Shown here: positions 9,925 through 22,151 of the stretch, piece after piece
How the letters are laid out: each line of letters begins with the position of its first letter
Numbering within the stretch: position 1 is the first letter of the stretch
Assembly (NCBI GenBank): GCA_948470475.1
Contig: OX419338.1
Location: 28,796,548-28,860,547, forward strand
DNA: 64,000 nt
Direction: 5' to 3'
Source: Galaxea fascicularis
Lineage: Eukaryota; Cnidaria; Anthozoa; Scleractinia; Euphylliidae
Program-made: the position numbers and the translations under genes
Notes under the pieces: generated by a model
Told to the model about the DNA's origin: nothing
Database searches by the model: none
Seen by the model: the letters and a program-made list of their open reading frames with translations, nothing else

Positions 9925-10543
9925 TTAGGTACGTTGGATCTGTTTCAAAGCATAGAGCAATGCGCCGCGATAACTTCGGTAAAGAGCTTTATGTCCGCGC
10001 TTGTTAAGGTGTACTCCATCTCGGAGATAAATGTTTTTGGCGGGGTTGCTGAGTCCTCGGTGACGCCAAACTTTTACGACGCTGGAATCTGACAACGTTT
10101 CCCGGAGACATTTGTTCAGCTTTCTAACTCTCCAATTGTATGCTGGAAAAGCGGGGTGTAAGCGTGGGATCACTTGGCAAAGAACAGTGAATCTTTGCCG
10201 GATCTCGTGCCGAAGCACCTCAACGAAGGCAATGATCGTTTCGCTCAAAGTCTCAGGATCTAGAGAAGGGTCACATAAATCGTTCGACCCAATTTCTAAG
10301 ATTAAGATGTCGGGATTTGCGGATCTTATGGCTGGAAGATCCAAGCGCAAAAGTTTTTCAACTGTACGACCACCGTTCCCTAACAGCTTGACCAAGCACG
10401 TGTTCTGTAAGTCGAAGTGTTCGCGGGAAGAGCTGTTCCCACCCCGTTTTTTTGAGGAAATCGCTCATTCTACTAACGAACGAGTGGCCGAGTATCAAGG
10501 TGCTCGGGAGAGAACGCGTAGCCAGGTCGCGACAATCTTCCAT
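9925..10543 (-). pseudogene. SGNH/GDSL-type hydrolase of Ngaro-like element 1, frameshifted
   Basis: Two overlapping minus-strand frames together cover an SGNH hydrolase. The upstream frame (10358-10543, ATG at 10543) has block I, 'STLILGHSFVSRM', with the nucleophile serine. The downstream frame (9925-10395) has 'GNGGRTVEKL' (block II glycine), 'LEIGSNDLCD' (block III GxND) and 'DGVHLNKRGHKAL' (block V DxxH). The frames change at about 10390-10420, so one small indel separates block I from the rest. Some Ngaro elements carry a hydrolase-like ORF of this type; its role in retrotransposition is unknown. It lies just inside A1, 5' of gag. Confidence 0.75.
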
Positions 10544-10583
10544 GGTGAAGACAAGACAAAAGCAAGGGTACTTAACTTTTCTT

Positions 10584-10786
10584 GGTCAAATCTCGCGACT
10601 TCGGTGATTCTACTGTTCTCTCGTTGTGCGCTTGGAGCAAAAGAGGCCTTTGCAAGCGCTTCACGTCGTTAAGTACCGTAAACCCGAATGTCCCGGATAA
10701 CCGGAAATCCCTCGGCCGGGAGCTGGGATTAAGCTATGCGAATCAAGCAGCATAAATTCATTTATCGTGGCGATAAACTTCCTTTA
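10584..10786 (-). repeat. Split direct repeat A1 of Ngaro-like element 1
   Basis: The 203-bp 5' outer end of the element, identical by eye to A2 at 4933-5135, ending at a TTTA next to host sequence. Confidence 0.9.
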
Positions 10787-11186
10787 TTAACACTAGAAAC
10801 CAAATACGTATAAAATCCATGTTATTCCAACATGTAAATATAGAAAAATTAATACCTTTTAGTTGCAATTTCAGTGTTTGAAGCTTAAAGCAGCATCCTA
10901 CTGATTTCTCATCGATACATTATATAAATTCATGAAATTCCGTCTGTTACCAATGAGAAGATCAGTACAGGATTGAGATGCAATGTTAGAATATATGCAA
11001 ACTAAGGGTGAAACCTAAAAAGTTGAGTCATCGGATCACACCGACCAGCACACATCCGTCACGTGCCAATTTTTCGGTCAGAATTGTACACGACATGGTA
11101 CATAGTGAAAATAACAAAGGATGCGTTACATTGATAACTTTAAAAATTAATATCATAAGAGGTTTGGTGTTCTTATTTTCTCCTAG

Positions 11187-11458
11187 TTCTTGCAACAGCA
11201 TACGATCGCATGATAATATTTAAAGAACCGATTCCCGACAAAGAACTTCCAGGGCACGTGATAGCAACTGGGCAAGTGCCGAATGAAGGGAGCTGTCGCG
11301 TGAAGTGTTATTTGGAACCTAACTGCGTGTCCATCAATGTGGGACCTGGCACTGAAGGACAGCTGACGTGTGAGTTAAACAATCACACGGTTGAAAGCTC
11401 ATCACGGAAACAGATTCTCTTGAAAGAAAGAAGCGGCTTCACTCACTACAGTGTTGAG
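11187..11458 (+). CDS. Host lectin-like gene, PAN/apple domain exon (5' incomplete)
   Basis: The exon follows TTTTCTCCTAG and ends GAG|GTAAAT; it enters in phase 1 and leaves in phase 0. It encodes a PAN/apple-type domain: 'VIATGQVPNEGSCRVKCYLEPNCVSI' spacing with four or more cysteines, then 'LTCELNNHT' and 'YSVE'. PAN domains mediate protein or carbohydrate binding in secreted and surface proteins. A signal-peptide exon must lie further upstream, perhaps beyond the Ngaro insertion; I could not find it. Phase continuity with the next exon supports one gene. Confidence 0.8.
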
Positions 11459-12975
11459 GTAAATGACCATCAGGGCTGAAGATGGGGTTGATATATACCT
11501 GCATGAATTAGGATTTACTACAACCAATCCACGCCTTCTGCAATGGTTTTTTTGTTAATATTTGAAACTAAAACAAACTGGGGCCCATTTTCCTGGGGAA
11601 TTTCTCTAGTTTATGAACACTGAACAGACATTATACAAATGCACAAACTTTTTTAAGTAGAAATGTGAGAATTTCTTTCTTCCCAAAGCACATCTCATAG
11701 AAGTCCTTAAGATTTCATTTAAATGTCTCAGTATGGAAAGTCATTGGAAACAGAATTTGTAATGAGTGAGATAGTCATGGACCAGGAGGTGCTTTCTTCA
11801 AAAATCTCGGGAAAACGTTTCGGGCCCGAGAAGTACTTTTCAAGTCGTTCTACGAGTTTGAACTAGCGGTTTGGACAAACTATCCTTGTAATATATTTTT
11901 GAACTTAATAGCGAGCTCTCTTGAGAGATTATTAAAAATTATTGGACATCGAAGTCTGGTGATGAGCCTCAGAGTACACGTAAAATAGTTTTTCGGGCCT
12001 AAAACGTTTTTAGGAGTTTTGAGAAACTAGCGCCTGGGGTGAGGAGATATGTCAAAATTCAATTATTATGTTGTGAAATGATGATTATGGAACCTTTTAT
12101 GCCAACATTGTAATCGTAGTTATCTCACGCCATAATAACATTATTTTGACACTTCGTCTGTGCGTTTGTTTGTTTGTTTCTTCAGAGTTTACAAGTAATG
12201 GGATTTTAAGTTGAAGGAATGCGTTCAGTGGAGTTCAGTTCAGGGCCGATATGTTAAGCAGGAATGTGGTCCCGCCATTGTTTTCCTATTGTTATCAGCC
12301 ATTCCCCTTTACAATAAAAGTCGATCGTCATCAGCTTTTAATTCAGATAACTGACGCAATTATGGGGTTATGTCTTACATTTTCTCTGATAAAACAAAGA
12401 AAACCAAGCCAACTGACTGACTTTTAAGAACGTTTTTTTTTTTTTTGCAACTGACTGGCCACCCGTGACATGGTTTGACCGTCATACAATTCCTGACCAC
12501 GAAGCAGTTTTCATTGACCATCTGAGACAATTAATTCTTTTTTACAGCTCTGGTGGCTACCAAAAACGAAATGCTTTGATGTTTCACTGACTTCGAAGGA
12601 GAATTATAAAAGAGTTTCCTGAGTTCAAATTATTTGCATTTCCTTTGAACTTTCAAGAAAAGAAGACTAATAAAACTAAATGGAGATTTATTGCGATACA
12701 TCCAACTTAGGTCCAACTGAATTTTTCTGAAAGAAGAGACTAATCATTGTCATCGATCGAAGGCCAAGTTGAAGTCAGTAACCAAAATTTCGCCAACAGT
12801 AATACTGACTTAAGTATGTAAAGATCGACCGTTTTCTACAGAAAACCGCCTCGAAAATGGGACTGTTATTTCTGCGAATTATTGATGCCGTTAAGTTTAA
12901 TATAATTAGACTCATGAGCCTCAATAAAGCATTTCGAGGTACAATCACTCTTAAATACCTACTATTACTTTTCAG
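11459..12975 (+). other. Intron of host lectin-like gene
   Basis: Bounded by GAG|GTAAAT and TTACTTTTCAG|AAC. I see no other feature inside it. Confidence 0.65.
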
Positions 12976-13078
12976 AACATTTGCCTCGATCACCCATGTC
13001 GTGGAATCAATGCTCTTTGTCAAGTCGGCTTCAGTAGTTCCGGCTACAGATGTGCTTGTGTTGCTGGTCATACGCCAG
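12976..13078 (+). CDS. Host lectin-like gene, EGF-like domain exon
   Basis: A 103-bp exon between TTTTCAG and CCAG|GTAATT, phase 0 in and phase 1 out. It encodes one EGF-like module with six cysteines in the classic pattern ('NICLDHPCRG', 'ALCQVGF', 'YRCACVAGH'). The phase matches both neighbours exactly. EGF modules here usually act as spacers in extracellular proteins. The longer open frame 12857-13147 in another frame is a shadow. Confidence 0.82.
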
Positions 13079-13723
13079 GTAATTAAGGTAGATGTAGCGA
13101 CCGCTGTCCAGACGTTCACTCCCGTCGGGAACCCTGCCGTCTGTTGAAATGGCTTTTTACTCTTTTTGCGTACCGTTGTTTCATACCCCTGTTCAAAAGA
13201 GAAATCGAAGATACTGAATCAAGTGACGGCAATTTTCGGTCGGGTAAAAACTTGCAATGAATAAGAATAAACTTTTAATGGAATTACCGGACATCTTTTC
13301 TATCAAATTTACCTTAAAACTCTCCTTTTTTCTTGCATGATCCCCGCCCTGTTAAAAGCCAATAATAGGCGAGCCTGAGAAAATGCGGTCTTGTTGGACT
13401 CGGGAAAAAGCCGAGAGCTACGAGTACAGTGCGAGCGAAGCGACCCGGCTTGTAACTCGCGGCTTCCCCGTTCACGAAAGAGTCAAACAATAGTTCGATT
13501 GTGTTTGATTGCCGAACTCAATCGAACCCAGCCTTTTGATTAAGTTCCATTGAATTCGATTAAAGCCCCATTAACCAAACGCTCGATTTGGTTTGAGTAG
13601 TCGGGCAGAATATTGAGCGTTAAATTGGGATGACTTGCTGCGATGTTTGTTCCAGTTTTTCTGGGGTTGAATTTGACATTTGAAGGGACTGAAATGTATG
13701 TGTTTCTATTCTATGCACTGCAG

Positions 13724-14037
13724 ACTGCCGAGAGCCTCTTGGAATGGGAAACGGCGACATTGGAAACAGGCAAATTAAGGCTTCGCATCCGCTGGGTACT
13801 ACCAATGGAACGGGACGACTGAATAACACAGTTTGGTACTCTGACAGCAATGATACAAACCAGTGGCTGGAGATCGATCTAATAAGTCAACACACCGTAA
13901 TAACACGTGTAGCGACACAAGGGGGCAAAAGAAATCACTCTGGAAAAAATGACTCCAGCTGGGTGACCAAGTACAAGTTACAGTACACAGATGATGGGAC
14001 AAGCTTCCAGTTCTACAAGACAACCACGGGAGAGAAG
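13724..14037 (+). CDS. Host lectin-like gene, F5/8 type C (discoidin) domain, first part
   Basis: The exon runs from TGCACTGCAG to GAGAAG|GTAAAA, phase 1 in and phase 0 out. It begins 'DCREPLGMGNGDI', continues with 'WYSDSNDTNQWLEIDL' and 'ITRVATQGGK', and ends near 'YKLQYTDDGTSFQFYK'. This is the N-terminal two thirds of a discoidin/F5-8C domain, which binds carbohydrate, lipid or collagen on cell surfaces. The remainder is in the next exon. Confidence 0.88.
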
Positions 14038-15355
14038 GTAAAATTTAGCCAAGTCCCTAAGCTTACGAGTTCTTCCACGTTTGGGTGACGGCATATCGCC
14101 TATAATCAATGAAATAGATGACTGCTTATTTTTTCCATCCTTTCGTCTGTTTGTCTGACTAGAGCGAAGACACAGTTGTGTTAGATCAATTAAATAATTG
14201 ACTTTTTTTTTCGCACCCTTTCGTCTAAGTCTAAAGAGGGCAAAGAATGCTAATGTGTAGATTGAATTTAATCAACTAAGTATAATTGACTGATTTTTTC
14301 ACATTCTTTTATTAGTTTGAAGTCTCAGAAATTCCTAGCATTCGTATAGTACCACATTCTCCGCTTAACTCTTTCACGACGGCCAGCTCATATATCGTTC
14401 CAAAGAGAACGATAACTTTGGAAAATTCTAACGGTTTCAAAGCGGATAAAGGGACTTTAGTGAACCGGTGCTAGTGTCAACTGGTAACTTGTTGAAATCC
14501 CCACACCTAGTAAACCAACAACAGCTCCCGCTTTCTGTCGAATTTGACCGTTTCCTTTGTGGTAAAACCAGAAATGCCTGTTTTCCACGTCCAAGAACAA
14601 CACCAAAGAACACGTATTTTTTTCCTCAATTTTTTAATACTAAAATCATTTTAAAGGTAAACGTCCACAATTCCAGCAAACGTCAATCTCCGTCCTTGGC
14701 TAAGGTCTGAAACGTTCCTTCTTACACCTTCCGCGGGCCGAACTACAACCACTGTAGATCTGTAGTTTCCCTTCTCCGGCTCGCTTGGAGTTCTGGGTAA
14801 TTCAATCGCTATTTCATAGGGCCACCCAGACCTACTGGCAAAATACGGTACCAGTTGGGTTTTTTAGAAGCCAAAATGAGCCAAAATTGCTTTAGTAGGT
14901 GCTGGAATCCATCCACAGAGCGGCCAGAGAGACAACTTCACTCCTGATCAGCCATGTTTCAAAACAAAAACATTTGGCGTCTCAATCGCCGTGAAATCAC
15001 CTCTCACCTCTGGTTTCGTTCAGAAGTTTGCCTCTACCCTCCATTCTAGCTTTATGATGCCATCCTGGGGGCTTCTGCAGTGGTAAATGGCTTGAAAACA
15101 CTCATAAAACCAATACTAACCAGATTTCAGCGTACGCTCTCGATAGCTGAACAAACTAACGATCCAAATTGGTGACGTAACAAACTGAGAGTTTGAGCCT
15201 ACAGTGTTTTGTAACAGCAGCAAAATACGCCGTCATCAAAGGGTTAATGAGTTTTCCGCTTTGTTAGTTAAAAATTTATGGAAAGAAAATCATGGAAAAT
15301 TACCAGTTCGAAACATAGCTCCTTAACAAATAATCTACTTTTGCTAATAATTTAG
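14038..15355 (+). other. Intron of host lectin-like gene
   Basis: Bounded by GAGAAG|GTAAAA and TAATTTAG|GAG. Repeat-like in places; no coding feature is supported. Confidence 0.65.
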
Positions 15356-15494
15356 GAGTTTGATGGAAACAGAGATCAGGACACTGTTGTTGATCATGAT
15401 CTTAATCCGCCAATCAGAGCCCGTTACATCCGCTTTCGTCCAATGGAATGGAACAGCTCGATAGCAATGAGGGTTGAGCTCTATGGATGTCAAA
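15356..15494 (+). CDS. Host lectin-like gene, F5/8 type C domain, last part
   Basis: A 139-bp exon, phase 0 in and phase 1 out (CAAA|GTAGGG). It encodes '[12 protein letters not shown]', '[13 protein letters not shown]' and '[10 protein letters not shown]', the canonical end of a discoidin domain with its closing cysteine. This split of the domain over two exons is common in cnidarian genes. Confidence 0.87.
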
Positions 15495-15941
15495 GTAGGG
15501 AATAACATTTTGTTTCTTTACCATACTTTATTAATTATCATTTCTTTCATACCTAAGTTTTACTTGAGGTTCTCTTACAAAACAACCATACATCTAGAGA
15601 CTGGGCAGTGCAGCGTAGCAAATTGTGTCTGAAAAAACCTTTAAAGGGCGAGGAAACCAACAGGTTACATAGGTTCCTGACCCTTGGTTTCCACTGGAGC
15701 AAAAAGGATTTATGATGATGGTGACGGTGTCCATTGCGATGATGAATAGGATGATGACGATGATCACAACCACGATCACGATTTTGACGATGATTTGTTT
15801 TTGCTTTATAAACACTGAAAGGGTCGACCTATTCAGATAGATAAATGTACATATGTATCTCTCGATGATGATGACTGATGATAGTGATGATGAAGACGAT
15901 GAGGTTGACGATAATGGAGTTAAATATGATGACGATAATGG

Positions 15942-15973
<32 letters not shown>

Positions 15974-16809
15974 GCGATGAAGACAAGACGAAAACTACGA
16001 CAAACACGAAGACGAAGACGATGATGGTAATAAAGATGACGATGATGAAGAACTAGATGATCTCGTGTTCTTTTCCTTTGACATGCTGCATTGTCTTTCC
16101 CCACAATGGCCATTCTTGACTATTGGTTTCTTTAATCAGCTGAAGCTTTTCTGGAGACAAGTTTTTAGCCCATCGCCAAACATTTACCCAATCTAAAGAT
16201 GCCTCCTAGGACTGACCAAAATACCACCAACTACTTTCCCTTCTCCTTGCGAAGAGTGTGTGTGTTCAGATTACGTTTCACACAACGTTGAATTGTGAAG
16301 GTGAAGGAGACAAGGCCAATGGGTCAACGTCACGGCCCAGTGAAGTGGATTTAAGGGCTGGTTGCCAAAGTAAACTATTTTATTCTGAATAAAATCTTAA
16401 AACAACATGCAGAAATTGTTTGATGCGAGTTGCTTCCATCGTTTCTTTCGGCGTTTTGTTGTGAGTGAAATGACAACTGGAAATTTGGAGCGTTCAGTTT
16501 GGAGCGATATTAAATCAATTAATGCTGACATTTTTGTGGGCGCACGTCAATTCATATCAACCACAACAACTGTAAAATTTGTAATTTCAACTCAGATGGC
16601 TCGTTCGTTGTCCAAAAGGTGCTCTGCGAGGCAAGATGTCACTCTAAGTTGCTTGCAGCATACAAAGGTTGCTCAGACTCTAAAAGTTGGCATCAAGTTG
16701 CCGAGCACAATCTATGTACACTTGGCTTCAAGTGCAGCGTGGCCTGTTTACCCTCTTTCATTTCATGTATTTTACCATTTTCCTTTTTGCATTTTTATTA
16801 TTACATCAG
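15495..16809 (+). other. Intron of host lectin-like gene with GAT microsatellite
   Basis: Contains an imperfect (GAT)n/(GATGAC)n run at about 15860-16035. The acidic and histidine- or isoleucine-rich open frames over it on either strand are repeat artefacts. Confidence 0.7.
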
Positions 16810-17234
16810 ACTGTGTTTTTGGTGCTGGTTCAAGGCCAGGTTCCAACTACGTGCTTTTTACAAAGAGTGAGAACTGGAACAACGCACGCGCAAACTGTCA
16901 GAGGCTTGGAGCAGACCTGGTGAACATAGAATCTGTCAAGGAGAATGATTTCATCGAGTTGAAGGTTCTTAATTTCTCTGGATCGGACACAGGGAAATAC
17001 TGGATTGGCCTCAGCGACCAGGTCCACGAGGGGGAGTGGATATGGACGGACGGAAGTTTGATTAGCAACACGTACAGCAACTGGGCAGATAACCAACCTG
17101 ACCACAAAGACGACAAGCAAGACTGTGCCGTGATAGAAAAGATTATTAGGAATGGGAGCCACATTGAAACGAAGTGGAATGACCGGAACTGTAAAACCGA
17201 ACAAGACTATATTTGTGAAATGAGTCAGTTTTAA
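16810..17234 (+). CDS. Host lectin-like gene, C-type lectin domain and stop
   Basis: The terminal exon after TTACATCAG, entering in phase 1 to match the previous exon, and ending in TAA. It encodes a full C-type lectin domain of about 140 residues: 'NWNNARANCQRLGADLV', 'KYWIGLSDQVHEGEWIW', then the sugar-binding loop 'WADNQPD', 'DCAVIE' and 'WNDRNCKTEQDYICE'. QPD predicts galactose-type specificity (established for CTLDs) and WND supplies further calcium ligands. The gene product is thus PAN-EGF-discoidin-CTLD, probably secreted or membrane-tethered and used in adhesion or microbe recognition (inference). Confidence 0.9.
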
Positions 17235-17317
17235 CTAATTTTGTAGGAGCGCTACAACAACGTGCAAGTTTACTTCAGCTACAAAAACTACTATACTGCA
17301 GATTTGCTCAGTAACAA

Positions 17318-17323
17318 AATAAA
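17318..17323 (+). terminator. Poly(A) signal of host lectin-like gene
   Basis: AATAAA 84 bp after the TAA stop at 17234, the first such hexamer downstream. Confidence 0.5.
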
Positions 17324-20300
17324 CAGTTATTATCTACAACCAGCTGCAAAATTGTTGAGACACTCCCAATCAAAACAGTTTTCTGTCTTAACATCGCTGC
17401 TGCTAAGAATTCTGTGAGATATAATACATAGCCCCCCTCCTCTCCCCCTTGTTCGTCCAAGTTTCGAACATGGTGTTGCACTGCTTCCAACTTTGGTAAA
17501 AAAAAAAAAGGAAGGGGAGGGAAAGCGGACGATCATAGAAACATCGTTAAAGGCCAAATGACGTACAGTGTCTCAAGTATTTTTGCCACTCGTTGTAGCT
17601 CCTATTAGTAATGTTGGAATAACAGTTGGAACTAGAAACGATATTGATCGATAGCTGCAGAGCTATTTGTTCAAGTTTGTCCACCTTTGTGTGGAGGAGA
17701 GGCAGTACAGTTGGTTTCATAGCATCCCATCACCTTAAAGGTCTTTCCAAACGCCAGAATTTCAGTTCCGATTTTGGTTAGTTATATTCTCATTGTTTCA
17801 ATTCGTTGAGATTACTAATGCTGTGCAGTGCCCGCCGTCCGTTTAAAAAAACTTATCAGTGTTCTTCTAAAGTAAAATAGTTTGTGGTGGAGTGGCGACG
17901 GACGGAAAGGGGGGAGGGGGTGGGGGGGTTTTGGTTTATCAGTTTATAATAATCGGAGAACACAAAAGCTCTCACTTCAGTTTGCCATTTTATTCACGCT
18001 CTGATTTAGATTGCGGTACCTCACCCTGGAAAATTATTAATGTTAACACAAAAAGTTAACCGACAGCCATATGTATTCTTTTCAGTGTCAAAAACATACT
18101 TTTGTAGTTTATCAAGCTTTAAATATCTTCTCGCAAATATTGTAAAAGAATTGATGATGCTAAATATCAGGATTGATTGTAAGTCCTCTTTTGTCCAGTC
18201 TTCGCGCTTTTAAGAAATGGGCATTGAGGTTTCCGCTTCCAAAGATGATAATTTTGTAGTCGAATGACTGATCAAAGTTAGTAGAGATGATTTTAAAGTT
18301 GTGTGTTAATATTGAATTAATTTAATTTAATATTATATTATAAATTCCTGAAGGAAATACCGCGTCTAAATAAAGATTTTACCTTTCCTTACCTTTAATT
18401 CAAATACGTTGTTTTTCTTTCTGATACATCCTAGCAGTTTGTAAGACATTTTCATATTTATAAACATGCTGACCGATTATCATGATCCAGAGAGCACAAA
18501 TTTCACACTCAAAGTACGGGGAACCCAAATTAAACCAAACAGACTAGCCTGTAAGCAAGAAATATTTGAAATATGGAACACTATGGCATTGAAAAATGCG
18601 CAAAAAAAGCTTCGTATTGATTTGCTTGAGTAGTAGGCCTTGCACTTTGAACAGGTTCGGATAAGCGTGCATGTAAAAGCAAACGCAACAAGCATGCAAA
18701 AAAATGATGACTTGTCGAATGTTAGCAGTTGTTTTCTGGATGAGCACGAGGTGGGGATTCCTTTTTTTGGTTCTCATCCCAGGGCATTTAACCAGTTTCT
18801 GTGTCCCCACCCCCAGGAGTTTGCTTTCTTTTTAATGCCAATGCCCTGGGGTTGGCCTGAGGGGTGGGGGGGGGGAGCGCATGGGCACTGTTGGAATTGA
18901 ATGGTATTATCCGGCACAATCTGAAATTTTGATCAGATGCATGTTACGAAACAATTTATCAACCGATCATAACGCAACTGTTTGTGGTGAAAAGCCTTGT
19001 TCTGGAGGTATACAAAACTAGGCTCGTTTATTAAAAGCAATTTCTCACTAAATTGACGCAGAAATAAGCTTTTCGTTTTAGACGAGGTAAATTCATTGTT
19101 GAATGCTTCAAATATTCTGATATCAGTAAAATAAAAGGTGCCGTGCCGTTCCGTACCGTTTCTGCAATATTGCATCTGATTTGCGGTCGAACAACGTGAA
19201 AAACAATATGAAGACGACAGTTAGTAATACTGATAGTGATCCAATCCTGATTGAGAAAGGTAACAACTCTTTATTAACAGCTGTTATGACGTCATTGTTA
19301 TATACGTTATTGTCATGTGACCTGGCGCTCGCTCGCCGTGTGCTTGATCATGGACTATTAAACGATGTTGTTGTTGTTTGATTCACCTGAACCGTTTGCT
19401 GTGTCCCTGCAATCAGAACCACAACAATAAAAACTTGTATTGACCCCTTGTACTTAAGAAAAATTAAGTTTACATGAAATAAAAATTAAAGCTAAAAGGA
19501 GTGTTGGCTTCCTAAAATAACCAGAAAGTTAACATGTCTAGGAAGCCAAATTACATAGAATAAATTACAATATTAGGGTCGGAATGACACACACACTCAC
19601 AAACACAAACACAGCACAATAATAATAATAATAATAATAAATAAATAAATTAGACAACATTTTATAAGCCATGGGGAGAAAGACAAATATACTAGGAATG
19701 TAATCCTGAATATGATAAACGAAAAATCAACCTTAAAGCAGCAAATAAATCACAGAAAAAGCTGGCAAGAAATTCGTTACTCTTGGGAAATCAGAAACCA
19801 CAGTGACATTAAATTTAAGTGACATTACCAATAGGCGATAGAAATAAAATTTCAGAAATGCACGCTTAAACATATTGTGAGATAATTCCAATTAAGAATT
19901 TTCTTAGTTTTATGACGACCTACCATTCTCTTTACATATTTAACGCCGTCAGCAGATGATCCCCCGCTTTTTGTGCGCGTTTAAATAAATTATTTACGGC
20001 CGATTCAAACCCAGATCTTGAAGCAAGATTCGAGGGTCATGATTCGACAGAGGACCAAGGAGGACCAAGGAGGACCAAGGTGTAAGCAAGCCTGATAGCT
20101 AGGTTAGATAGAACACCAAGGCCGGCCTGTGGGGGAATGGGGTGGGGTGGGGGACGAATTAACAGTACTCATGCACTTGAATCACCATCAGTCAAAAAGT
20201 CTGCAACAGGAGCTAAACCCAAACCCGAACCTAAACCAAGCCTCACCCCCACCTTTTTTTGTTGTAGTTCGGTAGTCGTGGTTGTAACTTTTGTAATTGT

Positions 20301-21608
20301 ACTAGTAAACTCGAAATAGGAGCAAAGGCTAGAAAAAAGGAATTTAGGAACTGAAAATCTGCAAATCTACGCAATGCTAAAAATAATGTGTTGGTAGTAT
20401 TGTTTTTGACCGTTAAGTGCTCGTCGTTTCATCGTCTTCGCTACGGTTTGCACAATTGTATTTGAACTCGATCGATCGCAAAGATACATTCAGGATCTCA
20501 ATTTCGGCGATTAGGTTCACAGATGGCCCAACCTCTAGATAAGAACAGACCTTTGTAGTGCTGTATGGTGTTGTGTTACGACGGTTTGAAATAAAGGCTT
20601 ATACGCGAAACCAACGAGTTCAATTAAAACGGCAGAATTGCGAGTATTTCACAATAAATTCAAAATAGCCTGTTGTAGTGTTGTATTCTTTCCTGTTTGC
20701 CCGCTTCTTGAGTCGATCTGATGCGATATCGGCGATTTATCTTTTACCTGTCTCCGCTGCTACAAGGACTAAATTTCTTTGTGTCGTTCAAGAATATTTT
20801 TAGCAATGCGAAGTTGCGTGATCTGTTGCGTAAGCAGATGTCCAATCACAAAGCACGTAGGAAACCTAACCAATCAGCAATGGATACAAAAATTCCTGCA
20901 AATCAGAACAAGCTTTTGGGAGCGGTTGCGCAGACTGTGTATAACAGCGGTATGAGCGGTATGTTCACTGTCTGCAACGCAGGCTAGAATTTTGCCCGCC
21001 ATTTTGAAAATCGTTGATGCATAACGTGACGTCACACTGGCATCTGATCACTGAACCGATGTTTACCTTATAGGCGTCCCCTCCTTCCTGGTGAACGCCT
21101 TTATCTTTCCAGTTTTTTAAACCAAGAACAAAGCTTGTATGTATAAAACTAACTGCAGTTGAGTTTGAACACAGGCGGTCCAGACGTTGTTTGTGATTTA
21201 CATACGTGACAGTATTGCGCCATTTAAGAGAATGTATGAAAATGGTTCAAAAATCGCTCTTAATTCAACTTGTAGTCAAGGATTTAAATAAAAGAAGCTT
21301 ACCTTAGTCTACACTTGTGTTATTTTGAAGTCTTTGTGGCACCTGAGTCGTTCTAAAGTCGTTCTAAAGCCATTTTGACGATTTAAACTTTTCCCGGTTT
21401 GCTTTTCAGTAAAGAGAAACGAAAGGCTGGCGACATGGTCGGCCGACGGTTCGCACTCAAAATGCTCGGAGCTCGCCAAAATTGCCTCACGGCAGCCGTC
21501 GATAATTCTTCTTTCTAGTTGCTTCGCCTCGGATTCCAAGGTTTATCTTATCCGCCCGAAAAACGCTCCTTTTGCTTCGTCTCGATCCGTAACGAGTTAT
21601 CTTGGCCA

Positions 21609-21806
21609 CAGATTTCAAAATCGTTGGCTTAGCGACTCCTCCGTCACAACAAAGTCGCCCTCAACCCTAGGGAGGTACAGGTCAATTTGCTCTGCAAGCG
21701 GTGAGTTTCCCGCCGTTTCTGGTGTAATTTGATCTGTGCCTCCCTACGGTTGAGGGCGACGTTGTCGTGACGGAGGGGTCGCTAAGCCAACGATTTTGAG
21801 ATCCGT
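21609..21806. repeat. Foldback sequence, about 70-bp arms
   Basis: 21609-21678 and 21737-21806 are roughly 90% inverted copies (shared core GTCGCTAAGCCAACGATTTT on one arm). The partly palindromic centre contains GTCAATTTG and AAATTTGATC-like words. Probably a MITE; no target duplication found. Confidence 0.6.
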
Positions 21807-22110
21807 GTCTGAAGGCAATTAAAACAACAAGAATCGAAAGAGAGATCGAGCGTAGAGTCGGAACCATTAGGACGCCTTTCAGTGTGTCTTCGCATATTTT
21901 TCCTTTCTTGTGACCACGCCTCGTGTGTAGGAAACTTGTCGACGGACTATATATCTGGCATTTTTTCCTCTTTTGACTAATACCACCGACTCTTGTTTTT
22001 CAAAAAACTGTCTCTTGAAAATCTATTACTTTGTGGTAAGCAGCATCGATAGATAAGCTTATATCAAGAGAGAGCATCATGTCTAGCAAGTTTTATTTAA
22101 AAAGCCCCTT

Positions 22111-22151
22111 TTAACGCAAAGGAATGTTTACTGTTAATTCCTTTGCGTTAA
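22111..22151. repeat. Perfect 15-bp inverted repeat
   Basis: TTAACGCAAAGGAAT at 22111-22125 and its exact complement at 22137-22151 with an 11-base loop. Function unknown. Confidence 0.7.

Larger units (their letters stand above)
4648..10786 (-). mobile_element. Ngaro-like tyrosine-recombinase retrotransposon, copy 1
   Basis: In element orientation (minus strand) the order is A1 (10786-10584), SGNH hydrolase, gag, RT-RNase H, tyrosine recombinase, B1 (5359-5132), A2 (5135-4933), a 57-bp gap, then B2 (4875-4648). A1 and A2 are matching 203-bp repeats; B1 and B2 are matching 228-bp repeats. Split direct repeats in the order A1-B1-A2-B2 together with a YR instead of an integrase are diagnostic of the Ngaro/PAT group of DIRS-order elements. 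There is no target duplication. TTTA occurs at all three A/B junctions. The near identity of the repeats points to recent mobility, but RT and hydrolase are frameshifted, so this copy is probably not autonomous. Confidence 0.9.

Noticed and set aside
15594..16113. Acidic and Ser/Ile-rich frames over 15.6-16.1 kb
   Set aside because: Products of the GAT microsatellite within an intron.
20721..20987. Possible 7TM receptor tail
   Set aside because: Weak resemblance to a terminal helix plus basic tail, without any preceding transmembrane exons.
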